From Pseudarthrobacter defluvii (lineage in GTDB: Bacteria > Actinomycetota > Actinomycetes > Actinomycetales > Micrococcaceae), in contig NZ_CP066362.1 in NCBI RefSeq assembly GCF_030323865.1, forward strand, positions 1,798,001 to 1,862,000: a stretch of 64,000 nucleotides of DNA, read 5' to 3'. Below the pieces are notes generated by a model that did not search any database, was not told the origin of the DNA, and saw nothing but the letters and a program-made list of their open reading frames with translations. This document shows, in pieces, positions 33,735 through 42,785 of this stretch (position 1 is the stretch's first letter; each line of letters opens with the position of its first letter). The translations under genes were made by a program, and so were the position numbers.

Positions 33735-34259
33735 TGGAACGCCCTCCTGCTAGGTGATCATTGCGCGGGGGACCGCGCATTCGCAGTTTGCCCCCGTCCG
33801 GGACGTAGGGGAATACCCAAAAAATCGCGGTGCCCGTAGCGGCGTGCGACTCTGAAGATCGGTCACCGCCGCCGTTGGTTTTCCGGAAGGAGGGGCCGCT
33901 TTCGTGCCGGCCCAGCAGCAGGGTCGGGGCATAGGGGGCAAGCCCCCTGGAGCCTACCGGAGCAATCCGGGGAGACGTAGAACGTGGATGCGGTACGGGG
34001 AACCCTTATGGCGGGGTCCGAGGCGGTGTATGTTGGCTGCTGCCGGAGGCTCCCGCCCCATCTTCGGGCTTTAGCCAGGTTCAGGGTGGAACCGATGCAG
34101 GTATCGGGAACGAAGTCGTCGATTGGCATCTTCTTTGGAGGATTGGCCCCAGCCCTCCTGTAGGAAAGCAGTTTCTGGCAAGTTTTCGATTTGAATACGC
34201 GTGCCGAGCCGCTGCTGGCCAATGGTCAGTGTCGTGGATCGGACCTGAGGGAGAGTGGT
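33735..34259. other. Intergenic region before the GH16 gene
   Basis: More than 500 bp with no supported gene. Only short unrelated frames are present. Confidence 0.45.
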
Positions 34260-35087
34260 ATGGGGATCGCCAAGGCTTGCCTGAGCCTCACGGCAGGGCT
34301 CCTGAACCTCCTGCTGTCGGCCAGCGTGGGACTTGCCGCCGGCAGCGAGCCAGGGCCGACCACCCCGCCCCCTGTCGCCGTGGGTGCAGTATCAGCGGCG
34401 GCCGTTTCATCCTCCGTCAGCGTTTTGACGACGCCAATTGGGGTGCCTGGGAGTTGGACGTTGCAGTTTGAAGACAACTTCGACACGTTGAACCGGACGG
34501 TCTGGACACCGTACTGGTTCAAGGACTGCGCGGGCTCCAAGATGAACAAGGTCCTGACATGCTCTGGCAATGTGAGCGTCACGGGCGGTGAGTTGAGATT
34601 GCAGATGTCCGGCCCCGGAAAGGGCGCGCTTGTCTCGACTAATCCCGGCGATGGGGTCGCCGGGCACGCAGGGGCCACATTTGGGCTCGGTTTTTACGAG
34701 GCCAGGATCCTCTTTCCCGGAACCTGCGGCACTACGATCCACAACTGGCCTGCCTGGTGGACAACCGGACAGTCCTGGCCCGGCCACGGCGAGAACGACA
34801 TAGCCGAGCCCCTGTCCGGTACGATGCACTCCAACTACCATTCGCCCTCCACCAATACCACTGCCAGCATCCCTGGCTGCTGGGCAGGGCAGTTCCACAC
34901 CTATGGCTTGCACCGGAAAGCCGGCCGGAACGACATCTACTTCGACGGCAGGCTGGTGCAGTCCTACGCAACCCGCGACGGCGCAGCCCCGCACTTCCTG
35001 GTCATCAACGTGGGTTACTGGTCGGGGTCACCAGTGTACGGACCCGCCGCTGCCATCCGGATCGACTACATCAGGGTCTGGACATAG
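34260..35087 (+). CDS. Secreted glycoside hydrolase family 16 enzyme
   Basis: A 275-aa secreted enzyme. The ATG at 34260 follows GAGGGAGAG; the first 28 residues are a signal peptide (KACLSLTAGLLNLLLSASVG, cleavage after LAAG likely), followed by a Pro/Thr/Val-rich linker. The GH16 domain begins SWTLQFEDNFDTLNRTVWTP and the catalytic motif E-N-D-I-A-E is at residues 178-183, matching the family ExDxxE with nucleophile Glu178 and acid/base Glu183. It ends RIDYIRVWT, the usual last strand. GH16 enzymes cut beta-glucans, laminarin, agar or similar; substrate not assignable. Confidence 0.9.
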   Translation: MGIAKACLSLTAGLLNLLLSASVGLAAGSEPGPTTPPPVAVGAVSAAAVSSSVSVLTTPIGVPGSWTLQFEDNFDTLNRTVWTPYWFKDCAGSKMNKVLTCSGNVSVTGGELRLQMSGPGKGALVSTNPGDGVAGHAGATFGLGFYEARILFPGTCGTTIHNWPAWWTTGQSWPGHGENDIAEPLSGTMHSNYHSPSTNTTASIPGCWAGQFHTYGLHRKAGRNDIYFDGRLVQSYATRDGAAPHFLVINVGYWSGSPVYGPAAAIRIDYIRVWT

Positions 35088-35220
35088 ACACAGCATGCGT
35101 GATGATCCAGACGCGAGGTTGGTGTACGTCGAGGCTCAGCTCCCGCCGCTGCGGCAGGCCTGCCAACTTTCCTGCGACTGCCTCGACCGGTTCGGTCGAT
35201 CCGCTCGGCGCGGGGTGAAT

Positions 35221-35988
35221 CTACATTGGTGCAGCAGTATACAGTCCGGGCAGGAGTGCGGGATTCTCCGGCACGAAGACCGCAAAGACGATGAGCGCGG
35301 CACCGACGATTTTGCTTACTGTGCGGCCTTGGCTCCAGGTCTTTTCCAGAAGCACGGTTAGGGCGATAACGACCATCCAGGCAAGGTTAGATAGGCCGAC
35401 TGCAGTCAGTACAACCATCAGGCCCCAACAGCACCCGATGCAGTAGACGCCGTGGTAGGCGCCCACACGAACGTCCCGGAACGGGCCGCGGTAATTGGAC
35501 GTGTGGAGCAGGAAAGAGATCGGTGAGCGGCACTGCCTCAGGCAATAGTCCTTAAGCGGCGTGAGCTGGTAAGCCCCTGCGGCCGCGACTATCCCTGCCC
35601 CCACCCACGGCGCCACCGTGGGCGCCGTCGTTGCCAGCTGAGAGGCCAGCAGTGCAGCGACGAAAGCGGCAGTTCCGAAGAGAGCCCAGGACGCCAGGTA
35701 CCCGGTAACGAGTCCGGCGGTTCTTCCCGCTCTGACCAGTGCGCTTCGGGTCGTGCGAATCGACCGCAGGTAGATGGTGGTCAATGGTGCCAGCGCAGGC
35801 AGCATCATTGCGGCCATCATGAGAGTCCAAGTCGCGAGGAACCCGCCAAGCTCAAGACCCATCGTCCCGGGCCCGGCAGGCATGTCCCTGAGTCCCAGGA
35901 TGGTGAAGTACCAGGCGGCGGAGGCGCAGCCAAGCAGCGCCAACAGGGCAGCTTGGCTGCGGACCGCCGGGTACGCGCGCCCTGGCAC
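35221..35988 (-). CDS. DUF2182 family membrane protein
   Basis: A 255-aa protein with about six membrane helices. It has the family's WTLMMAAMMLPALAPL stretch and Cys/His-rich spots LKDYCLRQCRSP and YCIGCCWGLM that suggest metal binding in the membrane. It lies 1 bp after the DUF1326 gene, the usual partner. The pair is common in soil bacteria; a role in metal handling or insertion is guessed from the cysteines, not known. Confidence 0.85.
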   Translation of the reverse strand: MPGRAYPAVRSQAALLALLGCASAAWYFTILGLRDMPAGPGTMGLELGGFLATWTLMMAAMMLPALAPLTTIYLRSIRTTRSALVRAGRTAGLVTGYLASWALFGTAAFVAALLASQLATTAPTVAPWVGAGIVAAAGAYQLTPLKDYCLRQCRSPISFLLHTSNYRGPFRDVRVGAYHGVYCIGCCWGLMVVLTAVGLSNLAWMVVIALTVLLEKTWSQGRTVSKIVGAALIVFAVFVPENPALLPGLYTAAPM

Positions 35989-35989
35989 C

Positions 35990-36595
35990 TCAGGCGGACC
36001 AGGCGAAAGGAGCCGAGAAGGAGTTCTTCCCCGTGTTGTCCCACGACAGGCCGAAGATGTTCACGGTGGAGGCGGTTGCGTGCCCTGCAGCCAAGGTGTC
36101 GGCGGGGAAGCCCACCCCGCTGACTTTGACACCGGCACCAGTGGCATCAAAGGGGGAAACGAAGTCCTCGATATTGACGTTGATGGCGTCGTCTATTTGG
36201 ACGCTGTGCTCGCGTCCGTCATTGGCGTAAGTGATAGCCCGCGATTCCAAGCCCAGCATTTCTCCGACCAAGGGACTAAGGCCCTCCATTGGTCCACCGA
36301 GTTGGCCGCCGAACACTGCGCCAAGGGCGTCAGCTTGTTCCTGTGAAGCCGCTGAATCCATCAGCACGCCCATTCGCCAGCCGCCGTCGCTCATCAGGGC
36401 TGGAGCATCGGCGACGACGGCGACGTTCAGGCCGCTGACGTCAACACCGTTGACATCGCCCCTGTCGACGTGGAAAGCCAGCATGACGTTGCAGCGGTCC
36501 CTAGTGCCGGGCTCGGTAAGACCGGAGGTCGTACAGGGGCAGATCATGTTGCAGTTGCAGTTTTCGAAGTACGTGCCTTCAAGTTGCCATGCCAT
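35990..36595 (-). CDS. DUF1326 domain protein
   Basis: A 201-aa soluble protein starting MAWQLEGTYFENCNCNMICP. The four-Cys cluster CNCNMICPC near the start is the family signature and could bind metal. The ATG at 36595 has GGAAGG upstream; another ATG at 36610 lacks one. It heads a two-gene operon with DUF2182. Biochemical role unknown. Confidence 0.87.
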   Translation of the reverse strand: MAWQLEGTYFENCNCNMICPCTTSGLTEPGTRDRCNVMLAFHVDRGDVNGVDVSGLNVAVVADAPALMSDGGWRMGVLMDSAASQEQADALGAVFGGQLGGPMEGLSPLVGEMLGLESRAITYANDGREHSVQIDDAINVNIEDFVSPFDATGAGVKVSGVGFPADTLAAGHATASTVNIFGLSWDNTGKNSFSAPFAWSA

Positions 36596-36610
36596 CTGAG
36601 TGCCTTCCAT

Positions 36611-36944
36611 AAGGTGGGCCCCCGGAACTCCACAGCGGCAAAATACTCCCGGCTATACCACTCGTCAATACCTGTTTACAGTCGTAAACTACCCTTTCTT
36701 GGGGCTGGCCCAACTACCCCCGGGACCCGGTGATCAGGATGAATGGATGATCGCCATGGTTGCAGTGGCTTGGGTATGCTCTTGCGCGAAAATGGGCAAG
36801 CCATGGGCTGCCTCAGCTGCAATGTTCCGACCCTGCAGTTCTGATCGGACGTGCTAACCGACGCCAATTTTTCCCTGGCCCAACTGCCTTGGCGGGTCAG
36901 GTCACAGTCGCCGAGGAGTCTTCTTCATCATTGTTGGCACACCA
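36611..36944. other. Intergenic region upstream of DUF1326
   Basis: No gene seen. It presumably holds the promoter of the leftward DUF1326-DUF2182 operon. Confidence 0.4.
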
Positions 36945-36962
36945 ATGCCCTGTACCCGTACG

Positions 36963-37214
36963 TGCGCGGAAGCTTATCCGGAGCTCGCGGTGAAGGCGGC
37001 AGCCTTGTTGGAGTCGGTCGCCCGATTCCATCCACTCATCGATGGCAACGAACAGACTGCGTGGACGCTCATGGTGCTGCTGCTGTGGATCAACGGTTAC
37101 CGGCATGACTTCACCACGGATGAAGGGTTCGACATCGTCGTCGGAGTCGCCGCGGGCACTATCGACTTGCTGGACTCTGCCGCCGAGATCTCCAGGCATC
37201 TGGTGCCGCGGTAA
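36963..37214 (+). pseudogene. Doc/Fic-domain toxin, C-terminal remnant
   Basis: The frame encodes AYPELAVKAAALLESVARFH, then PLIDGNEQTAWTLMVLLLWI and NGYRHDFTTDEGFD to the stop, clearly the end of a Doc-like Fic protein. The N-terminal half is absent. The Fic motif HPFxxGNxR is altered: HPLIDGNEQT lacks the conserved Arg, so it could not transfer nucleotide or phosphate even if translated. No Phd antitoxin gene is next to it. Confidence 0.78.
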
Positions 37215-37237
37215 CCCTCCAGCGCCCCGAAAGGGGG

Positions 37238-37630
37238 TGCGGACAATGTCCACACATTTCACCTCGTACGGGGCCAAACAGCCTTCGAACTGCCCCGAAT
37301 TCCGCATATTTCCGCGGGTTCCCTCTGTTTCAATGGCGGGAATGTGGTTCGAGTCCCACCTCGGGCACAGGATATCCCCTCGTCAGGGGCTTTTTTGCTT
37401 TAATGTGTTGACAAAGCTTGCGCTGGGGCGCCTCTGACGCTATTGGTCCGGGCTTTAGCCTGGCTGCCGCGGTGGCCTATTCAGGCGGATGGGGTGGCGG
37501 TCCAAGTCCCTAGCTGGGGGGACTTCCGCTTGCTGTGACTGACTTCTTGTGGTCCTCGTTCCGGCTTCCTTGGGTGGGCCAGCGGTGGCCTACACCTATT
37601 CATGTACCAGGGGAGTAGGTACGACATGAC
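37238..37630 (+). repeat. att-like repeat, copy E (long form)
   Basis: Palindrome TGCGGACA-A-TGTCCACA at 37238-37254; core with TTCGAGTCCCACCTCGGGC at 37347-37369, here preceded by TGTGG so the T-stem is almost complete; half site TGTTGACA at 37406-37413. The long extension shared with A and D ends about 37630, close to the alcohol dehydrogenase stop. It lies 23 bp after the Doc remnant. Confidence 0.86.
37376..37396 (+). terminator. tRNA-type terminator in copy E
   Basis: CCCCT-CGTC-AGGGG stem followed by C and six T, 6 bp after the tRNA-like core. Confidence 0.75.
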
Positions 37631-37643
37631 TTCTGCCATCTGC

Positions 37644-38747
37644 TTAATTGCTGCCCATCAGGACCACCGAACGGCCGATGTTTCCGTTGGTCAAGGATTC
37701 GAATGCTTCGTTGATCCGGTCCAGGCTGAACTTCTCCCCGATGAGGGCACCGAGCGGCAAGCGGCCTGCCAGGTACATGTCCAGGATTTGGGGGATCTGC
37801 ACTGAGAGGTTGGAAGAGCCGTACAGGCTTCCGCGCACCGATTTTTCCTGCTGGACCACCTGGTTCAGCGGCACGTTGATTTCGGATTCGGCGTTGGACA
37901 GTCCCACCACGAACGCCGTGCCGCGGGGGCGAAGTGCCACCACCGCCTCGCGGATGGTCTGCGGCCGGCCGATGGCCTCGACAGCCCAGTGAGCGCCTCC
38001 GCCGGTGATCTCGTGCACGCTCCCCGCCAGGTCGCGTTCGCGCGTGTTGATCGTGTGGGTTGCCCCAAGCTCGCGCGCCTTCGCGAGCTTTTCGTCGTCA
38101 ATGTCGGCAACGATCACCGGGTACGCCCCGACTGCTGCGGCGCCGATGACCGCCGAAAGCCCCACCCCGCCAGCTCCAACGATAAGAACCGATTCCCCGG
38201 CCGGAGCGCCCATTCCATTCAGCACCACGCCCATCCCCGTGACCACTGCGCAACCCATGATGGCTGCGACATCGACTGGAACCTCCTGCGGGATCTTGAT
38301 GACGGATTCGCCGGATACGACGCATTCCTCCGCGTAGCAGGACACCCCCATCAGGTGGTGGACGGGCTGCCCGTCGTGTGACAGCCGCGTTCCGCCGCGC
38401 AGCAGTTCGTTGTGGGTAGCGTGCACCGCGCCGAGGCGGCAGAGCGCAGGCGAGCCACTGGTGCAGTACTCGCACCTGCCACAACTCGGCCGCCAGGTCA
38501 GGATGACCTTGTCCCCGGGCTGGACATGGGTGACCCCGGGCCCGACTTCCTTGACAATGCCCGCGCCCTCGTGGCCCAGCACGATCGGTGTCCGGCACGC
38601 CAGGTCCTGGACCATGTAGTGGTAATCACTGTGGCAGATGCCCGCCGCGTCAACGCGCACACGGACCTCGCCCGGGCCAGGCGCCTGAAGATCAAGCTCG
38701 ACGACTGCAAGCGGTGCGCCTGCTTGGTTCATGATTGCGGCCTTCAC
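37644..38747 (-). CDS. Zinc-dependent alcohol dehydrogenase
   Basis: A 367-aa medium-chain dehydrogenase. Catalytic zinc ligands lie in GICHSDYH and GHEGAGIV; the structural zinc site is CGRCEYC...C (PSCGRCEYCTSGSPALC); NAD binding is VGAGGVGLSA. The class resembles the NDMA-type/class III enzymes for alcohols and aldehydes. A single gene, it has the operator-like GTCTCACTGA site upstream and the IclR gene next on the same strand, suggesting regulation by that protein. The substrate is not readable. Confidence 0.9.
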   Translation of the reverse strand: MKAAIMNQAGAPLAVVELDLQAPGPGEVRVRVDAAGICHSDYHYMVQDLACRTPIVLGHEGAGIVKEVGPGVTHVQPGDKVILTWRPSCGRCEYCTSGSPALCRLGAVHATHNELLRGGTRLSHDGQPVHHLMGVSCYAEECVVSGESVIKIPQEVPVDVAAIMGCAVVTGMGVVLNGMGAPAGESVLIVGAGGVGLSAVIGAAAVGAYPVIVADIDDEKLAKARELGATHTINTRERDLAGSVHEITGGGAHWAVEAIGRPQTIREAVVALRPRGTAFVVGLSNAESEINVPLNQVVQQEKSVRGSLYGSSNLSVQIPQILDMYLAGRLPLGALIGEKFSLDRINEAFESLTNGNIGRSVVLMGSN

Positions 38748-38844
38748 CGGTCACTCCTCCTTGCTTGGTTCTCACACCTCCGTGGTTCGGATCACGGGGA
38801 CTGTGACAAGCATCTGGTGCGTGCCGCCGTCGTTCAAAATTTGC

Positions 38845-38859
38845 GTCTCACTGAATGAG
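38845..38859. promoter_or_regulatory. Candidate operator upstream of the alcohol dehydrogenase
   Basis: GTCTCACTGAATGAG, with CTCA/TGAG half sites around a 5-nt centre. A near copy lies at 39654-39668 upstream of the IclR gene between these two sites, an autoregulation layout. Confidence 0.6.
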
Positions 38860-38863
38860 GCAC

Positions 38864-39640
38864 TTATAACGTGGCCCAATGCGGCGCTGCCGCCAGTTGG
38901 CGGTTCAATCCCAACGTGGCTGCGTGGACAGCGGGACCAACCAGCCTCATTTCCACCACCCCTACCGGCGCGGTGATGGAGATGGCGGCCACAGCCGTCC
39001 CGTCACCGCGGAGGATGGGACTGGCCGCGCATGCAAGGCCGGCGTGGGATTCTTCCCGCTCGTAGGCAATACCCTCACGCCGGGCCAGGTCCAGTTCGGC
39101 GCGAAGCTCCTGTGGATGGGTCATGGTGCCAGGGCCGATCTTCTCCAACTCGCCGTTCAGGAGACCCTCGACCAGATGGTCAGGCGAGTGGGCAAGCAGT
39201 GCCTTGCCGCCGGCGGTCGCGTAGGACGGTACCCGTCCGCCAACCCGCGAGGGGATGGTCAGGTCCCGGTACTGGCCGCGCAGAATCTCGATATAGACCA
39301 CGTCGTTACCTTCCAGGACGCCCAACTGGACCGTCAGGCCGGTGGCACGCCGAAGGTCGAACATTGTCCCCAGGGCTAGCCGCCGCAGGTCCTTGGGCTG
39401 CTGTGCCATCTGCCCCAGTTCAAAGCACCGGATGCCAATCTGGTATCCGGACGGTACCCGGTTGACGAAATCGTGCTTGGCGAGTTGTGAGAGTATCCGC
39501 GCCGTGGTGGCGCGGGAAAGTCCCGCCCTGCGCGCGATTTCCCCTCCCGTCAGCACCGGTTCTTCGGGGGTGAACACGTCAAGGATCATTGAGACGCGCG
39601 CAATCATGCCGTCGGCGGGTGCCGGGTTCGTTGAAGTCAC
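38864..39640 (-). CDS. IclR-family transcriptional regulator (dehydrogenase cassette)
   Basis: A roughly 258-aa IclR protein. The HTH (ILDVFTPEEPVLTGGEIARR ... GLSRATTARILSQL in outline) is followed by the effector domain to APHWATL. The start is either the GTG at 39640 or the ATG at 39607; the frame upstream is antisense to a LacI remnant and not coding for this protein. Two matching operator-like sites (38845 and 39654) flank the gene, so it probably controls the adjacent zinc dehydrogenase and itself. Confidence 0.85.
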   Translation of the reverse strand: MTSTNPAPADGMIARVSMILDVFTPEEPVLTGGEIARRAGLSRATTARILSQLAKHDFVNRVPSGYQIGIRCFELGQMAQQPKDLRRLALGTMFDLRRATGLTVQLGVLEGNDVVYIEILRGQYRDLTIPSRVGGRVPSYATAGGKALLAHSPDHLVEGLLNGELEKIGPGTMTHPQELRAELDLARREGIAYEREESHAGLACAASPILRGDGTAVAAISITAPVGVVEMRLVGPAVHAATLGLNRQLAAAPHWATL

Positions 39641-39653
39641 AAAGAGAAGTGTT

Positions 39654-39668
39654 GTCTCACTGAGTGGG
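39654..39668. promoter_or_regulatory. Candidate operator upstream of the IclR gene
   Basis: GTCTCACTGAGTGGG, sharing GTCTCACTGA(A/G)TG(A/G)G with 38845-38859. It sits 14 bp before the GTG start. Confidence 0.6.
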
Positions 39669-39749
39669 AGGTGTAAAGCTGGGCCGCCGATCCCTCCTCG
39701 GTAGCCGGGTTTGGGGCGTCGTGGAGGCGTCCATGCCGGCGTCCTCCCA

Positions 39750-40142
39750 TTCGATGCAGATGGGGCCGTCGTGGCCGATGGCCGCGAGGGCAAGGTGCCC
39801 CAAGCGATTTTCGCAGCCAGCGACCACACCGCCCTCGGCCTCATCCGGGCTTTCGCCGAGACTGGCGTCCGCGTCCCGGACGACGTAAGTGTCGTTGGCT
39901 TCGACGATATTGAAGGTTCAGACGATTTCCTGCCACCGCTGACCACCGTCCGCCAGGACTTCACCGCATTGGCACTGATGAGCATGGAAGTGCTTGTCGG
40001 TGCCATGGAGGGCAGGGAGGTGGACCGTACACCGATAGCACCCACACTTGTTGTACGTGGGGCAGGCCGGCAACTGAACATTCCGTCTAGGGAAACCCAC
40101 GCGGAGGTCGCTGCCTCCCCGCCCAGAGCACTTCCGGAGTAG
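39750..40142 (+). pseudogene. LacI-family regulator, C-terminal remnant
   Basis: The frame reads IFAASDHTALGLIRAFAETG then VRVPDDVSVVGFDDIEGSDD and FLPPLTTVRQDF, the typical last third of a LacI/GalR sugar-binding domain. The DNA-binding HTH and first lobe are missing, so it is a non-functional remnant. It overlaps the upstream part of the IclR gene's open frame on the other strand. Confidence 0.8.
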
Positions 40143-40183
40143 GGGTTGCGTGAGTGAGGACCGAAGCCCAGCCCTTGTCGCAG

Positions 40184-40813
40184 TCAGTTGGACTGGCCGA
40201 GGCTGACGACGAGGTTGATTGCCACGGCGACGACGAAGGTGGCGAAGAAGTAGGAGAGCAGGGCGTGGCCCATGGCGATCCTGCGGGAGGGGGTGGAGGA
40301 CTCGTTGACGTTGCTCGCGTTGTAGGACATGCCGATTGAGAAGGCTGCGTAGGCGAAGTCGCTGTAGGACGGTTCCTCGTCCTGATTGAAGCGGAAGTGG
40401 TGGTTTTCGTCGAGGTAGTACATCCGGGCGTATTTGAAGGCGTAGACGGTGTTGACGAGTGCCCAGGCGAGCACCACGCCGAGTGCTGCCAGGAGCGCTG
40501 CGGTCACGCCGATGAAATCCTTTTGCTGGCTTCGGATCAAGGCGAAGACAACTGCCACGAGACTGACGAACGTGGCGCCGATGATGAGGGAGTCAACGAG
40601 TCGTCGAGATCGGCCTTCATGGCGGGCGAGTTCACCCGTAGCCTCCGGACCGGCGGGCCATGCCTTTGTCCATGCCAAGGTCAGGAAGACGCCGCCGGCG
40701 ACAGACCATCCGATTAAGGGCGCGAGTTCGGGGGCGCCGAGCAGCGCCGGGACGAGTGCGGTAACTAGACCGATGACGGCTGAAACCAGGGCCTTGCGGT
40801 CAATGTGCGACAT
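40184..40813 (-). CDS. DUF1345 family membrane protein
   Basis: A 209-aa protein with about five membrane helices and the family motif YSDFAYAAFSIGMSYNASNV followed by RRIAMGHALLSYFFATF. Function unknown across the family. The start at 40813 is conventional; the gene is alone and is separated from the next leftward gene by a strong hairpin. Confidence 0.85.
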   Translation of the reverse strand: MSHIDRKALVSAVIGLVTALVPALLGAPELAPLIGWSVAGGVFLTLAWTKAWPAGPEATGELARHEGRSRRLVDSLIIGATFVSLVAVVFALIRSQQKDFIGVTAALLAALGVVLAWALVNTVYAFKYARMYYLDENHHFRFNQDEEPSYSDFAYAAFSIGMSYNASNVNESSTPSRRIAMGHALLSYFFATFVVAVAINLVVSLGQSN

Positions 40814-40876
40814 TGCAGAAGCTGCCCTCCAGACTCGATTGACAGTGAGGGGCCGATAGTCCGCTGTTTGGTGACT

Positions 40877-40916
40877 CCTGCCGCGGTGCCCACTTCGCGT
40901 GGGTCACCGCGGCAGG
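40877..40916. terminator. Hairpin between DUF1345 and dehydrogenase operon
   Basis: CCTGCCGCGGTG pairs with CACCGCGGCAGG, with a CCCAC/GTGGG inner stem, one bulged T and a TTCGC loop. There is no T-run on either side, so it may act as a terminator for the leftward operon above 40939 or as an mRNA barrier. Confidence 0.65.
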
Positions 40917-40938
40917 ATATCGGCGCACTTCGGTGCTG

Positions 40939-41562
40939 TTAGTGCTGGCTTTCCGCCTTCGCGGCGGGGCGGGTGTCGGGTTGTGTGCGTTCCTTTCTTA
41001 GGGTTTTGTAGGCTGCTGCGATGCCTACGGCTGCCATCACCCAGGGGCCAGCGACGATGATCGGGTCCATCCACTGGTGGTTCACGTCCGAGCGGTTTTG
41101 CCCGGAGCGTGAGCTCAAGCCACCCCGGCGGAGTTCGCTGACTACCCCGGTTTCGGTGACGGGGTTGTCGGGGTGCGGGGTGGCGAGGGACTTCAGGTGG
41201 TGTTCCCAGGCGTCCACCCGGTCAGCGCCGATCAGCAGCAGCCAGTGCGCGGCCCGGCCTTCACTGTATTTGTAGGCGTATCGCCGGATGGCTCCGGAGA
41301 GCCCGGCGGGAGGGGCGGAGGTTCCGAAGACCGGCGGGAGGAAGGCGTGCTCGACGGAGCGTTCCCGGGGCCACTTTTCCGGTTGGCGTTCGGGGAAGTC
41401 CCAGCGCGCGCCGGTCTCGATGCCGGGTTGCTCGCGGGGGTAGGAGGGCCGGTCGGCTGGGTCGAGGTCGGCACCCCATCCCGGGATCTGTGCCCGCAGG
41501 TCTTCGGGTGACCTCATTGGCCGGCGTTTGTTGGGGATGTAGGGTGTGGCTGGCTCTGTCAT
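40939..41562 (-). CDS. Membrane-anchored hypothetical protein in the dehydrogenase operon
   Basis: A 207-aa protein. The ATG at 41562 has AGGGA upstream and fits MTEPATPYIPNKRRPMRSPE. It is hydrophilic with one C-terminal membrane helix (MDPIIVAGPWVMAAVGIAAA) and a charged tail. It is the last gene after two zinc dehydrogenases, 14 bp apart, so it is probably part of their function. I do not recognise the family. Confidence 0.7.
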   Translation of the reverse strand: MTEPATPYIPNKRRPMRSPEDLRAQIPGWGADLDPADRPSYPREQPGIETGARWDFPERQPEKWPRERSVEHAFLPPVFGTSAPPAGLSGAIRRYAYKYSEGRAAHWLLLIGADRVDAWEHHLKSLATPHPDNPVTETGVVSELRRGGLSSRSGQNRSDVNHQWMDPIIVAGPWVMAAVGIAAAYKTLRKERTQPDTRPAAKAESQH

Positions 41563-41576
41563 GGTGTGTTGTCCCT

Positions 41577-42725
41577 TCAGGATTGGCCGGCGACAACGAG
41601 GGGCTTGATGATGTTGTCCAGCTTGGCGGAGAACATGTGGTAGCCCTCGGCGATGTGTTCCAGCGGGATGCGGTGCGTGACCAGGTCGCTGGGTTTGAGG
41701 TAACCGTTTTGGATGTGCTCGAACAGGCGTGGCCATTGTCGTTTGACCGGGCATTGGTTCATCCGCAGTGTGAGGCCTTTGTTCATGGCGTCGCCGAACT
41801 TCACTGCGCTGAAGATGGGCCCGTACGCGCCCACTACGGATACTGTGCCGCCTTTGCGGACCGAGTCGATGGCCCAGTTGAGCGCGACGGGGGAGCCGCC
41901 CTGCAGCTTGAGTTTCGATGCGGTGACGTGCTGGAGGAAGTTGCCGTCCGCTTCGGCTCCGACGGCGTCGATAACGACGTCGGCACCGAGGTAGTCGGTT
42001 TCTTTCTTCAGGTGCACCACGATGTCGTCGTACTCGGCGAAGTTGAACGTCTCGGCGTGGGCGAAGCTGCGGGCCTTCTCCAGCCGGTAGTTCAGGTGGT
42101 CAACCACGATCACCCGTCCTGCCCCCATCAGCCAGGAGGACTTGGCCGCGAACAGGCCTACCGGGCCTGCGCCGAACACCACCACGGTATCGCCTTCGGC
42201 AATGTCCCCGAGCTGGGCACCGAAGTAGCCCGTGGGGCAGGCGTCGGTGAGCAGTACAGCGTCTTCCTCGTCCATCCAGTCCGGGATCTTCGAGGGCCCC
42301 ACGTCAGCAAAGGGGACCCGCACGAATTCCGCCTGGCCGCCGTCGTACCCTCCGCAGGTGTGGGAGTAGCCGTAGATGCCGCCCACCGCCGTCGCGTTGG
42401 GGTTGACGTTGTGGCAATTGGAGTACAGGCCACGGGCGCAGAAGTAGCAGGAGCCGCAGTAGACGTTGAACGGAACCATCACCCGGTCGCCCACCGCCAC
42501 GTTCTGCACGGAGGATCCCACCTCATGCACGGTGCCGACGAACTCGTGCCCGAAGGTCATCCCCACCCGCGTATCCGGCATCATGCCGTGATAAAGATGC
42601 AGGTCGGAGCCGCAAATGGCGCCCCTGCTGACGCGCACGATCGCGTCGTTGGGGTGCTCAATTTTTGGAATGTCTTTTTCTTCGACCCGTACTTTATACG
42701 GGCCGCGGTAAACCATTGCTTTCAT
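41577..42725 (-). CDS. Zinc alcohol dehydrogenase, formaldehyde-dehydrogenase-like 2
   Basis: A 382-aa enzyme beginning MKAMVYRGPYKVRVEEKDIP; the ATG at 42725 is better than the TTG at 42734 by Shine-Dalgarno spacing. Catalytic-site residues lie in GAICGSDLHLYHG and FGHEFVGTV; structural zinc cysteines in YCGSCYFCARGLYSNC; NAD motif GAGPVGLFAA. The class is the glutathione-independent formaldehyde dehydrogenase-like branch. It follows a paralogue by 60 bp. Confidence 0.9.
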   Translation of the reverse strand: MKAMVYRGPYKVRVEEKDIPKIEHPNDAIVRVSRGAICGSDLHLYHGMMPDTRVGMTFGHEFVGTVHEVGSSVQNVAVGDRVMVPFNVYCGSCYFCARGLYSNCHNVNPNATAVGGIYGYSHTCGGYDGGQAEFVRVPFADVGPSKIPDWMDEEDAVLLTDACPTGYFGAQLGDIAEGDTVVVFGAGPVGLFAAKSSWLMGAGRVIVVDHLNYRLEKARSFAHAETFNFAEYDDIVVHLKKETDYLGADVVIDAVGAEADGNFLQHVTASKLKLQGGSPVALNWAIDSVRKGGTVSVVGAYGPIFSAVKFGDAMNKGLTLRMNQCPVKRQWPRLFEHIQNGYLKPSDLVTHRIPLEHIAEGYHMFSAKLDNIIKPLVVAGQS

Positions 42726-42785
42726 CGATACCAAATCCCTGGAATTGGTCGTTTCGACATGGACGTTCTCCTCTCCGGGCCTCTC

